Source: Actinomycetaceae bacterium (GTDB lineage Bacteria; Actinomycetota; Actinomycetes; Actinomycetales; Actinomycetaceae). From it: 33,252 nt of DNA. The notes below the pieces were generated by a model, which saw only the letters and a program-made list of their open reading frames with translations, searched no databases and was not told the DNA's origin. This document shows positions 1 to 6,490 of this stretch, in pieces. The stretch lies in the NCBI GenBank assembly GCA_030537735.1, contig JAUNVG010000021.1, positions 1-33,252 on the forward strand, written 5' to 3'. Each line of letters opens with the position of its first letter. Position 1 is the stretch's first letter. A program made the position numbers and the translations under genes.

Positions 1-2
1 AC

Positions 3-36
3 GGAGGACAACCCCCACCCCTGGGGGTTGTCCTCC
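3..36. terminator. Perfect 14-bp inverted repeat, possible terminator
   Basis: Positions 3-16 and 23-36 are perfect reverse complements (arm GGAGGACAACCCCC) around a 6-base loop. The hairpin is strong and symmetrical, but no T-tract follows on the plus strand and the left side is cut by the window edge. It may end transcription of a gene lying to the left, or be bidirectional. The function is inferred from structure only. Confidence 0.55.
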
Positions 37-398
37 AAAACAATTCACCCCCAAAACACACACGGGCACAAACGCCGAAGTCAACGGGCAAGCAGACACG
101 AGTGGGCGGGCACGACAACAGACACACACGCCCACACACAAACACGAGCGAGCACGACAGACACGCTCGCAAACCAACGCGGAAGAACACGCAACCACTC
201 GGGCACAGCTGCGCCCGTGCAAGATCACAAAACCCGCGAACACACCCATAAGACCGCAAACCAACGGGCATGACAGAGATACTCCCACAAGACCGCAAAC
301 ATGCCCCGAAACCAACGGGATGGTGTGGGGTTCAGAAGGGGGCGAATGTGGCGGGTTTGGTAGGCTACGAGGGTACGAAATAAGACCACAGGAGGAAA
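37..398. other. Non-coding, T-poor A/C-rich tract
   Basis: No credible gene lies in this stretch of about 360 bases. The plus strand is almost devoid of T (3 of 120 bases in 61-180) and is full of CACACA-type runs. Short phrases recur: AAGACCGCAAAC at about 251 and 290, and AACCAACG three times between 172 and 320. An 81-codon open frame at 28-273 has a His/Thr/Arg/Gln-rich composition explained by the base bias. An unstructured C/A-rich RNA of this kind, directly after a hairpin, would suit Rho loading, but that is inference. The last 35 bases carry the leader of the small gene at 399. Confidence 0.5.
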
Positions 399-596
399 GT
401 GGACCTGAACAAGATTAAGAACACCGTTACCGAAAAAGCCCAAGAAGTGCTCGGCGATGAGCAAAAGACTGACGCCGTACTCGACAAGGCAGCGGAGCTG
501 GCTAATAAGGCGACCGGTGGAAAGCACGCTGACAAGGTGGAAACCGCGCGCGCTGAAGCAGACAAGCGCATCGGTGAGGAAACTGCGAACAACTAA
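399..596 (+). CDS. MT0933-family antitoxin-like small protein
   Basis: This is a 65-residue, highly charged, probably helical protein. Its centre (LANKATGGKHADKVETA) matches my recollection of the MT0933/Rv0909-like antitoxin family (PF14013), whose members are about 55-70 residues with a KxTGGKxxDKVE core. It starts at GTG 399, with AGGAGG at 390-395 three bases upstream; this is tight, but it is the only good ribosome-binding site. No toxin gene follows or precedes it: the next gene is 244 bases away on the other strand. Many actinobacterial members of this family are solitary, so the label 'antitoxin' is a family name rather than a demonstrated role. Similar phrases GGTACGAAATAAG and GGTACGAAAATAAG occur just before (372) and just after (630) the gene. 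Confidence 0.75.
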   Translation: MDLNKIKNTVTEKAQEVLGDEQKTDAVLDKAAELANKATGGKHADKVETARAEADKRIGEETANN

Positions 597-840
597 ATAC
601 TCCCGCAGCGACCGGGTGGTTACAGCGGTACGAAAATAAGCATAAGAACCAGGCGTGAAGAGCCTGCTGAATCTTCGCTTAACTTCCTACCTTGCTGAAC
701 CCCCGGTCGCTTCGCTATACCCACACAGGCCAATGCAGGCCCGTAGACCGTTACTGACCCTGCGAAGCTAAAGAGTAAACAGCAGCGGGCACCGATACCA
801 CGAAGCGGCACGGGAAACTAAGGAATGCCGCAGCGCACAG
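597..840. other. Intergenic region with long-range inverted repeats
   Basis: No gene is apparent here. AGCGACCGGG (607-616) is perfectly complementary to CCCGGTCGCT (702-711), and the interval holds a smaller CAGGC/GCCTG pair around 652-667. GCAGG and CCTGC near 737 and 760 could form another stem. A structured RNA or a terminator of the small upstream gene is possible, but nothing matches a known RNA family that I recognise. Confidence 0.3.
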
Positions 841-1530
841 CTACAGGCGCAGCTTCGCTTGGGAAGCGCGGGCCAGCATATTCTCTACTTGCGGTAAGTA
901 ACGGCCTTGAGCGTCGCGTGGCTCGGGAGAGGACTCCACGTAGCGGCGGACGAACCTTTCAACCGCCTGCCCCAAAGCCCCGGCAGGAGCAGACGCAGAT
1001 ATAGCGTTACCGCCGAAAGCCAGCAGCAGCATGTGGTCCACCCGCTCCGCATCGGCAGCGACCAGAGGCATCACAAACGGGGTGTCAATCACCCTGGCGC
1101 CGTGACGTAGATAAAACCGCAAACGCGCCTGCGGATCTCCCGTAGCTGGGGAGCCCACGTGGAAACGAGGGTCTTCTACTTCGCCTACAATCAACGCCGG
1201 GTGGAACTGGCTCAGCCACTTCGAAACTGCATGGTCTAACAGGGCGCCACCAACGCCTCGTCCTCGCCCATCTTGCCCCACCGCCAGCCACGTCAAAAGG
1301 ATCACGTCATCGACACCCGACGGAGCAGTGCCGATCGCCGCCCCCAGCGCGGTACCCGCAGCCGGGTCGAAGGCGACTTCGTGGAGGAATAAACCGGAGG
1401 CGAAACCCTCGCGGAACTCAGGTAAAGAAGCAAGCTCACTGGCGGGGAAACTGGGAAGAAGGATCGAGTCCACCACCTGCATGAACTCAGCCTCGTCACG
1501 GCAAGGACGAATCACGAAATCAACACTCAC
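841..1530 (-). CDS. GNAT-family N-acetyltransferase
   Basis: This is a 229-residue protein with one GNAT fold. The acetyl-CoA-binding motif A is visible as VGQDGRGRGVGGALLDHA after the beta strand VILLTWLAV (about residues 77-100). It is followed by a region (PRFHVGSPATGDPQARLRFYL) that fits the later GNAT motif B helix and Tyr. An extra C-terminal helical part of about 50 residues goes beyond the minimal 150-residue domain. The start is GTG at 1530 with AAAGG immediately upstream. The gene lies 34 bases downstream of the O-mannosyltransferase on the same strand and may be co-transcribed. The substrate (small molecule, peptide or protein N-terminus) cannot be told from sequence. Confidence 0.85.
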   Translation of the reverse strand: MSVDFVIRPCRDEAEFMQVVDSILLPSFPASELASLPEFREGFASGLFLHEVAFDPAAGTALGAAIGTAPSGVDDVILLTWLAVGQDGRGRGVGGALLDHAVSKWLSQFHPALIVGEVEDPRFHVGSPATGDPQARLRFYLRHGARVIDTPFVMPLVAADAERVDHMLLLAFGGNAISASAPAGALGQAVERFVRRYVESSPEPRDAQGRYLPQVENMLARASQAKLRL

Positions 1531-1564
1531 CTTTAAAACAACCCCTAACGCTTAGGACACGACT

Positions 1565-3319
1565 CTAAACCCAAGATGGCAACCACATACGCCAACTCCA
1601 GTGCGTGCGGTCAATTAGCATGCCCGACCAGATCGGGAAGAAGAACACGAAACAAGCCACCACCAGCAAAATCGTGGCAACCACCACCAGGCGCACAGCT
1701 AGGCGCAAACCAGGCGAACCGACCTCGCCAGCTAGACGCCACGCCACCATCGTGCACCAAGTGAAAAGCAACGCCACGAACGGGGCCAGCACCACCGTGT
1801 AGAAATTGAAAGTCGTGCGATGCAGGTAAAGGAACCACGGAAGGTAGGTGCCCGCATACCCCAGGGCCACCACCGCCAGGGGATAGCCCTCGCCGGGAAC
1901 CAAGGCGCGGCGCGCCAGCACCGCTGCGGCGAACACGATCCCCAGGGCTGCCAGCCACCACAAAGCCGGGTTGCCCAGCGCCAGTATCGCACGCACACAG
2001 TCACCACTTCGACAACCGGTGGCCTGCGACTCGAAGGCTACGGAAGTGGGACGCCACTGAATCAGCCACTGCGGGGCGGACGACATGTACGAATGCGGTG
2101 AACTTAACGAGGAATGGAAACTCAAAACCTGCTGATGGTAGGCCAACCAGTCGTTAATGGTCGCGACGAAACCAGTACCTGACTTACGACCCCACGAACC
2201 AGGGTGGGTGAACCACGACCACCAGGACACCGCGTACACCAAGGCCGCGGTGGGAACCAGGTAGAAGAACGCGGGGATGCCTTCCACTACGATGCCGCTC
2301 AGGAGCCAGTGCTTCACGCGGCCGCGGCGAACCACAATGTCGTCAAGGACAACGAAAATACCGATGGTCGCCAGGACGTACAGGCCAGACCACTTAACAG
2401 AAGTCGCCAGGCCACACATCACGCCTGCCGCCAGCAGCCAGGGGCGGTAACCAGCGTTGGGGCCCAGACCATTGGAGCTGGGGTCGAAGGAATCTAGCAG
2501 ACGCAGCCACTTCGGACGGTAAGAACGCCGGTCCAAAACCACGCATAAGATGGCGGCCACGACGAAGACCGTGAGGAAAACATCTAAAAGACCAATGCGC
2601 GACAGCGCGATTGAAACCCCATCCAGGGCTAGCACTAGACCCGCTACCGCGACTGCGCTGTGACGGTGGAAAAGGTGCCACGCTAGGCGGCACATTAGCG
2701 TGACCGAGATAATGCCAGCAACTGCGGCAGCGATACGCCAACCGAACGGCCCGTTGCCGAACACGTCCATGCCCAGGGCGATTAGCCACTTACCGGTCTG
2801 GGGGTGTACCACGTAGGCGGGGTCGGAAACCAGGGCTGAGAAGTCACCTTGAGCGAACGCTTGGTTGATGGCGTCGCGCGCTGCGTCCTCGCCCTCGGCG
2901 GGGGAAGGCCAAGTTGATGGGACTTCCCACTTCGACTCGTAGCCATTGGCGTTAAGGGAAAAAGCGTCCTTGACGTAATACGTTTCGTCAAAAACGAGGC
3001 GCCGGATGCGGCCGAGGAGGGGGAGGCGAGTTGCCGCTGCCAGCAAGGTGAGGGCGGCGGTTACTAGCCAAGCGTGGGGGTCGTGGTGGCGAAGCCAGTC
3101 AGAGAGGGCTTCGGCGCGTGCGGTTGCGCGCGCTATGACTGCGGGCTTGGCTGTGGGGGTGCCCTGGTATGTGCGGGTGCCCCGCGCCCCCCCCCGCCCC
3201 CGCCCCGTCCCGCCCGGCCCGGCCGCCCCGGGGGCGGCGGGTGCCCAGGGGGATGGCTGCGGGTAGCTTCCCCTCAGCCAGATTGACAGCATCATCGGCA
3301 AAGTCATTATTGACCACAT
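1565..3319 (-). CDS. pmt: Dolichyl-phosphate-mannose--protein mannosyltransferase (PMT family)
   Basis: This is a 584-residue polytopic membrane enzyme that transfers mannose from polyprenyl-phosphate-mannose to Ser/Thr of exported proteins on the outer face of the membrane. The GT-39 signature is clear: a first membrane helix followed by RLVFDETYYVKDAFSL (about residues 107-122), with the catalytic DE pair. Then comes the extracytoplasmic loop VVHPQTGKWLIALGMDVFG and about ten further hydrophobic segments, ending in WSWRMWLPSWV as in other bacterial PMTs. The divergent arrangement with rsmI is the same as Rv1002c/Rv1003 in mycobacteria. ATG 3319 is the furthest start; ATGs at 3307, 3295 and 3292 are alternatives, with no clear Shine-Dalgarno for any. 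Residues about 25-50 are Gly/Pro/Arg-rich and encoded by a very GC-rich stretch with nine consecutive G on the coding strand (3187-3195), and no ATG or GTG start exists downstream of it. Confidence 0.93.
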   Translation of the reverse strand: MWSIMTLPMMLSIWLRGSYPQPSPWAPAAPGAAGPGGTGRGRGGARGTRTYQGTPTAKPAVIARATARAEALSDWLRHHDPHAWLVTAALTLLAAATRLPLLGRIRRLVFDETYYVKDAFSLNANGYESKWEVPSTWPSPAEGEDAARDAINQAFAQGDFSALVSDPAYVVHPQTGKWLIALGMDVFGNGPFGWRIAAAVAGIISVTLMCRLAWHLFHRHSAVAVAGLVLALDGVSIALSRIGLLDVFLTVFVVAAILCVVLDRRSYRPKWLRLLDSFDPSSNGLGPNAGYRPWLLAAGVMCGLATSVKWSGLYVLATIGIFVVLDDIVVRRGRVKHWLLSGIVVEGIPAFFYLVPTAALVYAVSWWSWFTHPGSWGRKSGTGFVATINDWLAYHQQVLSFHSSLSSPHSYMSSAPQWLIQWRPTSVAFESQATGCRSGDCVRAILALGNPALWWLAALGIVFAAAVLARRALVPGEGYPLAVVALGYAGTYLPWFLYLHRTTFNFYTVVLAPFVALLFTWCTMVAWRLAGEVGSPGLRLAVRLVVVATILLVVACFVFFFPIWSGMLIDRTHWSWRMWLPSWV

Positions 3320-3399
3320 TAGAAAACCGTTCCACGCCTAAATCCTACTTCCCCAGCCGCTAACTATCAGCAACCACCACCGCGCGAACACCCAGCCTG

Positions 3400-3429
3400 T
3401 TGGGATAACACCCACACCCGTGGCATGCT
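3400..3429 (+). promoter_or_regulatory. Probable leaderless promoter of rsmI
   Basis: TTGGGA (3400-3405) and CATGCT (3424-3429) are separated by 18 bases, and six bases later comes the rsmI ATG at 3436. There is no Shine-Dalgarno. The geometry equals that of metG and the DUF3017 gene in this window and implies transcription starting at or next to the start codon. The -10 is a poor match, so this is moderate evidence. Confidence 0.4.
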
Positions 3430-3435
3430 GGGAAC

Positions 3436-4302
3436 ATGACTAGCCACCCGTCCTCGGCCCGCGAAAGCGCAAACCCCAGCCGCATCCTCCTGGCAGCCAC
3501 CCCCATCGGAGACAGCGATGACGCCTCCCCCAGGCTGGTGCGCGCCCTGCAAGACGCCGACCTGATCGCCGCCGAAGACACCCGCAAACTACTGGCATTG
3601 TGCAGCCGACTCGGGATACAGGTAAGCGGCGAAATCACCGCCGTACACGAACACAACGAACACGACCGCGCCGCGCGCCTAGTGCAGCGAGCCCAAAACG
3701 GTGAACGCATCGTCCTCGTCTCCGACGCCGGGATGCCCACCGTATCCGACCCTGGATACCGCGTCGTCAAAGCCGCCATTGAAGCTGGCGTAACTATCAG
3801 CGCCCTACCCGGCCCCTCAGCGGTGCTTACCGCCCTCGCCGTATCCGGACTGCCATCGGACCGGTTCTGCTTCGAAGGATTCCCACCCCGACGCGAGGGG
3901 GAGCGCGCCAAATACTTACGCGACCTGGCGCGTGAAACACGAACCATGATTTTCTTCGAATCGCCTCGCCGAGTGCACGACACCATCGCCGCCATGGCGC
4001 AAAGCTGGGGGGAGGAGCGCCAGGCGGTGATTTGCCGGGAACTGACTAAAACCCATGAGGAGATACTGCGTGGCACGCTCGCGCAGCTGAGGGGCGCCAC
4101 CGATAAGGAAATACGCGGAGAAATCACCATCGTGGTAGCGGGAGCCGACGAGGACGTGCGCGCCGAAGACCACGTGGCCGCGGTGTTGCAGCTCGCTGCG
4201 GAAGGGATGCGGTTGAAAGACGCTGCGAAGCAAGTCAGTGCCGCCACCGGCGCGCGAGCCAACGACCTGTACCGCGCGGCCCTGGCGCGCGGGGAAGACT
4301 AG
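3436..4302 (+). CDS. rsmI: 16S rRNA (cytidine-1402-2'-O)-methyltransferase RsmI
   Basis: This is a 288-residue tetrapyrrole-methylase-fold enzyme that uses S-adenosylmethionine to methylate the 2'-hydroxyl of C1402 in the decoding centre of 16S rRNA. Signatures are visible in order: LLAATPIGDSDDASPRLV (N-terminal SAM-binding loop, about 17-34), DLIAAEDTRKLL (about 42-53), LVSDAGMPTVSDPGYRVV (about 97-114), ALPGPSAVLTAL (about 124-135), FEGFPPRREGER (about 146-157) and the late CRELTKTHEEI. The length is normal for the family. The gene is divergent from pmt, as in mycobacteria. It appears leaderless (see the promoter entry). Its last 27 bases are repeated 104 bases further on (4378-4404) with one mismatch and again run into a stop codon. 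Confidence 0.96.
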   Translation: MTSHPSSARESANPSRILLAATPIGDSDDASPRLVRALQDADLIAAEDTRKLLALCSRLGIQVSGEITAVHEHNEHDRAARLVQRAQNGERIVLVSDAGMPTVSDPGYRVVKAAIEAGVTISALPGPSAVLTALAVSGLPSDRFCFEGFPPRREGERAKYLRDLARETRTMIFFESPRRVHDTIAAMAQSWGEERQAVICRELTKTHEEILRGTLAQLRGATDKEIRGEITIVVAGADEDVRAEDHVAAVLQLAAEGMRLKDAAKQVSAATGARANDLYRAALARGED

Positions 4303-4404
4303 AGGGCAACGCTCGCGGGCTTGATGCGCTGGGTGCGGTCCTGGCACGGTTGGTGCGCTGGGTGAGACGGCGAGATAGCGCGGCCCTGGCGCGCGGGGAG
4401 GACT
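4274..4404 (+). repeat. Direct repeat copying the 3' end of rsmI
   Basis: The 27 bases 4274-4300, the last nine sense codons of rsmI, recur at 4378-4404 with a single A/G difference. They are followed by TAG in the gene and by TGA in the copy. The spacing of 104 bases is not a multiple of three, so the copy is not an in-frame extension. It looks like a past duplication of the gene tail. Confidence 0.85.
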
Positions 4405-4410
4405 GAACAG

Positions 4411-4473
4411 GAGGGGAGCGGACCGGGGAAGCTTACCACTGGGGGAGGGGAGCGAACCAGGCAAGCCCACCAC
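4411..4473 (+). repeat. Imperfect tandem repeat before metG
   Basis: The 29-base segments at 4411-4439 and 4445-4473 (both begin GAGGGGAGCG and end ACCAC) agree at 23 of 29 positions with a period of 34. They are in the non-coding gap between rsmI and metG, next to the copied rsmI tail, which makes this gap entirely repeat-derived. Confidence 0.75.
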
Positions 4474-4487
4474 GACCTCGCCCGAAG

Positions 4488-4517
4488 TAGAGAAAAACCC
4501 GCCTAAACCACTAGGCT
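4488..4517 (+). promoter_or_regulatory. Probable leaderless promoter of metG
   Basis: TAGAGA (4488-4493), an 18-base spacer and TAGGCT (4512-4517, fits TANNNT) are followed by six bases and then ATG 4524. No Shine-Dalgarno precedes metG, which supports a leaderless transcript. Confidence 0.5.
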
Positions 4518-4523
4518 AAGAAC

Positions 4524-6332
4524 ATGAGTCGTATTCTGTCTGCAGTTGCCTGGCCCTACGCAAACGGGCCCCGCCATATCGGTCACGTCGCCGGATTTGG
4601 TGTACCCTCCGACGTATTCTCCCGCTACATGCGAATGGCAGGACACGACGTCCTCATGGTTTCAGGCACCGACGAACACGGCACCCCCATACTCGTGGCC
4701 GCCGACGCCCAAGGAGTGAGCGCCCGCGAACTCGCCGACGCCAACAACCGGCTAATCGTGGAGGATCTGCTCGCCCTCGGCCTGTCCTACGACCTATTCA
4801 CCCGCACCACCACCGGTAACCATTACCAGGTAGTGCAAGCCATGTTCGAAGTGGTGCGCGACAACGGATACATGCTGGTGCAAACCACGCACGGCGCCAT
4901 CTCCCCCTCCTCCGGACGCACCCTGCCCGACCGCTACATCGAAGGCACCTGCCCGATCTGCGGGGCCGAGGGCGCTCGCGGCGACCAATGCGACGCCTGC
5001 GGAAACCAGCTTGACCCCACTGACCTGATAAACCCCGTGTCCCGCATCAACGGGGAAACCCCGGAATTCGTGGAAACCGACCACTACTTCCTGGACCTAC
5101 CCGCCCTGGCAGGGGCCCTGTCGAAATGGCTCGATGACCGGGAAGAATCGGGCAAATGGCGACCCAACGTTATTAAGTTCTCCCAGAACTTCCTTGCCGA
5201 CGTGCGTCCGCGTGCCATGACCCGCGACATTGACTGGGGCATCCCCGTGCCCGGGTGGGAAGACCAACCCGGCAAACGACTCTACGTGTGGTTCGACGCG
5301 GTAGTGGGTTACCTGTCGGCCTCCATCGAATGGGCACGCCGCACCGGCGACCCCGAAGCCTGGCGGAAATGGTGGAACAACCCCGAAGCCCTGTCCTACT
5401 ACTTCATGGGTAAAGACAATATCGTCTTCCACTCCCAGATCTGGCCCGCCGAACTGCTCGGCTACAACGGGGCCGGCGACAAGGGCGGTGAACCCGGGGA
5501 ATTCGGAACCCTCAACCTACCCACCGAAGTAGTGTCTTCGGAATTCCTCACCATGGAAGGACGCAAATTCGCGTCCTCGCGTGGCATCGTCATTTACGTG
5601 CGTGACATGCTTGAGCGCTACCAACCCGACGCCCTGCGCTACTTCATCTCCGCAGCCGGACCAGAAAACTCTGACGCGGACTTCACCTGGGCGGAGTTCG
5701 TGCGACGCACCAACTCCGAACTGGTCGCCGGGTGGGGGAACCTGGTTAACCGCACTGCGTCGATGATCGCTAAGCGCTTCGGTGAAATCCCCACCCCCGG
5801 TGAGCTTGAAGACATTGACCGGCAACTACTGGACGCGGTGGAAGCCGGGTTTGAAGAAGTTGGAAACCTGATTCGCAACCACCGTCAAAAGGCAGCCTTG
5901 GGAGCCATTATGCGGCTGGTAGGGGAAGCCAATAAGTACGTAAACGACACCACTCCGTTCAAGCTCAAAGCGGAAGAAGAACTACCGCGCCTGGGAACCA
6001 TTTTGTACACGCTGGCGCAGGTGGTGTCCGACCTCAACCACATGATGGCGCCTTTCTTGCCGCACTCATCCAACGCCATCCACACCACACTCGGTGGGGA
6101 AGGGCAAGTCGCGCCCATGCCGCGCATTGAAGAAGTCACCGACCTGGATGTTAAGAACGAGGACGGCTCGCCGCGCCAATACCCGATTATCACCGGGGAC
6201 TACACTGGCGCCCCCACCTGGGAACGTCATCGCGTGGTGCCCGGCACCCCGGTAGCCAAACCCAAACCGGTATTCGTGAAGCTCGACGACTCGGTGGTGG
6301 AAGAAGAACTAGCGCGCTACGCCGGGATCTAA
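4524..6332 (+). CDS. metG: Methionyl-tRNA synthetase
   Basis: This is a 602-residue class I synthetase that charges tRNA-Met in the cytoplasm. The HIGH signature is residues 18-21 after the usual [10 protein letters not shown] single CP-domain zinc knuckle has four cysteines (C143, C146, C156, C159). The KMSKS loop is the common actinobacterial variant KFASS (348-352) within [17 protein letters not shown]. The anticodon-binding helical domain follows, with the typical [13 protein letters not shown] segment near residue 510. The length fits the form without the C-terminal tRNA-binding extension. The single-gene transcript probably starts at the ATG itself. Downstream it converges on dipZ. Confidence 0.98.
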   Translation: MSRILSAVAWPYANGPRHIGHVAGFGVPSDVFSRYMRMAGHDVLMVSGTDEHGTPILVAADAQGVSARELADANNRLIVEDLLALGLSYDLFTRTTTGNHYQVVQAMFEVVRDNGYMLVQTTHGAISPSSGRTLPDRYIEGTCPICGAEGARGDQCDACGNQLDPTDLINPVSRINGETPEFVETDHYFLDLPALAGALSKWLDDREESGKWRPNVIKFSQNFLADVRPRAMTRDIDWGIPVPGWEDQPGKRLYVWFDAVVGYLSASIEWARRTGDPEAWRKWWNNPEALSYYFMGKDNIVFHSQIWPAELLGYNGAGDKGGEPGEFGTLNLPTEVVSSEFLTMEGRKFASSRGIVIYVRDMLERYQPDALRYFISAAGPENSDADFTWAEFVRRTNSELVAGWGNLVNRTASMIAKRFGEIPTPGELEDIDRQLLDAVEAGFEEVGNLIRNHRQKAALGAIMRLVGEANKYVNDTTPFKLKAEEELPRLGTILYTLAQVVSDLNHMMAPFLPHSSNAIHTTLGGEGQVAPMPRIEEVTDLDVKNEDGSPRQYPIITGDYTGAPTWERHRVVPGTPVAKPKPVFVKLDDSVVEEELARYAGI

Positions 6333-6438
6333 CCAGCGCCTGCCCCGTGGAACGAGTGGGGCCGTACGTGGGTGGCTTAAAGCCAGCCGACACTAGCGGC
6401 GGCAGATAACGCCGGCGGGGCAAGTGGCGACGCGAACA

Positions 6439-6478
6439 GCCAGCCCGGCAGCGCGGATGGGAACGCGGCCGGGCTGGC
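6439..6478. terminator. Bidirectional terminator between metG and dipZ
   Basis: A perfect 11-bp stem (GCCAGCCCGGC at 6439-6449, complement at 6468-6478) with an 18-base loop sits between the convergent metG and dipZ genes. There is no T-tract, which is frequent for GC-rich actinobacterial terminators. It sits 13 bases past the dipZ stop and 107 past the metG stop. Confidence 0.6.
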
Positions 6479-6490
6479 AGCGCGGCGAGG

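Noticed and set aside
28..273. 81-codon open frame on the plus strand
   Set aside because: Its His/Thr/Arg/Gln composition follows from the T-poor base bias, and its start lies within the hairpin arm without a ribosome-binding site.
620..811. 63-codon minus-strand frame with hydrophobic parts
   Set aside because: No ribosome-binding site and no domain-like pattern; it lies over the candidate structured RNA region.
3360..4473. Two long minus-strand frames (300 and 185 codons) opposite rsmI
   Set aside because: They are antisense to a clearly identified enzyme and have Ser/Arg-rich composition typical of reverse frames in GC-rich DNA.
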